Assembly: GCA_964626565.1 (NCBI GenBank)
Contig: CAZVFX010000122.1
Location: 1-21,506 of the forward strand
Reading direction: 5' to 3'
Source of the DNA: CAZVFX01 sp964626565
GTDB lineage: Bacteria > Myxococcota_A > UBA9042 > CAIXZC01
Length of the DNA stretch: 21,506 bases
The translations under genes and the position numbers were made by a program. The notes under the pieces were generated by a model. That model was not told where the DNA came from, did no database searches, and saw nothing but the letters and a program-made list of their open reading frames with translations. Of the stretch, positions 21,492 through 21,506 are shown one piece after another. Each line of letters opens with the position of its first letter. Position 1 is the stretch's first letter.

Positions 21492-21505
21492 TCGACAAAT
21501 GTCGA
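21492..21505. promoter_or_regulatory. Inverted repeat at the right edge, possible operator
   Basis: TCGACA (21492-21497) and TGTCGA (21500-21505) form a perfect inverted repeat around AA. It could be a dimeric regulator site for the minus-strand surface operon or for a gene beyond the window. Nothing else supports it. Confidence 0.25.
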
Positions 21506-21506
21506 T

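Overview
This GC-rich window reads as a chromosomal segment of a Gram-negative, predatory- or myxobacterial-style bacterium, most likely Myxococcota/Bradymonadota or another former deltaproteobacterial lineage. That placement is an inference from gene style: eight of about 18 proteins are predicted lipoproteins, several with Asp/Gly/Pro-rich linkers. There are also a C-x-GK-x-CG-x-DGCGG repeat protein, Dicty-type Cys repeats, a membrane Ser/Thr kinase, tandem PilZ domains, LVIVD repeats and a Zn-ribbon/CarD-like protein. No rRNA, tRNA, CRISPR array or transposase gene was found.

Layout. (1) 1-182: an A/T-tract palindrome and a GC hairpin. (2) 183-2596, minus strand: an operon of a secreted M64 peptidase, a Zn-ribbon/CarD-like protein and an LVIVD-repeat protein whose 3' end is made of repeat sequence. 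(3) 2749-5263, plus strand: a Cys-containing lipoprotein, a TPR lipoprotein and a double-PilZ protein, translationally coupled. (4) 5334-8009: a Ser/Thr kinase fused to a polytopic membrane region and a degenerate FGE/sulfatase-modifying domain, with its own promoter. (5) 8030-8320: a 61-residue Cys protein behind a near-consensus sigma70 promoter. (6) 8327-12869, minus strand: an operon encoding a cohesin-like lipoprotein, an M1 metallopeptidase with a C-terminal dockerin-like module, a HIT protein and a calcineurin-like phosphoesterase lipoprotein. (7) 13028-16139, plus strand: a solute-binding lipoprotein coupled to a sodium/solute symporter, ending in a large inverted repeat. (8) 16339-21288, minus strand: an operon of a lipoprotein, a beta-barrel-like protein, a thrombospondin-3-repeat lipoprotein and an 11-repeat Cys-rich lipoprotein. 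(9) 21289-21506: two copies of a repeat that also occurs, inverted, at the left end.

Taken together, this is a cell-envelope region. Secreted proteases, surface lipoproteins, a transport pair and signalling proteins predominate. The most notable candidate system is the adjacent cohesin lipoprotein and dockerin-bearing peptidase. It could form a two-component, membrane-anchored protease complex resembling a minimal cellulosome. This rests on motif recognition by eye and needs profile searches and structure prediction.
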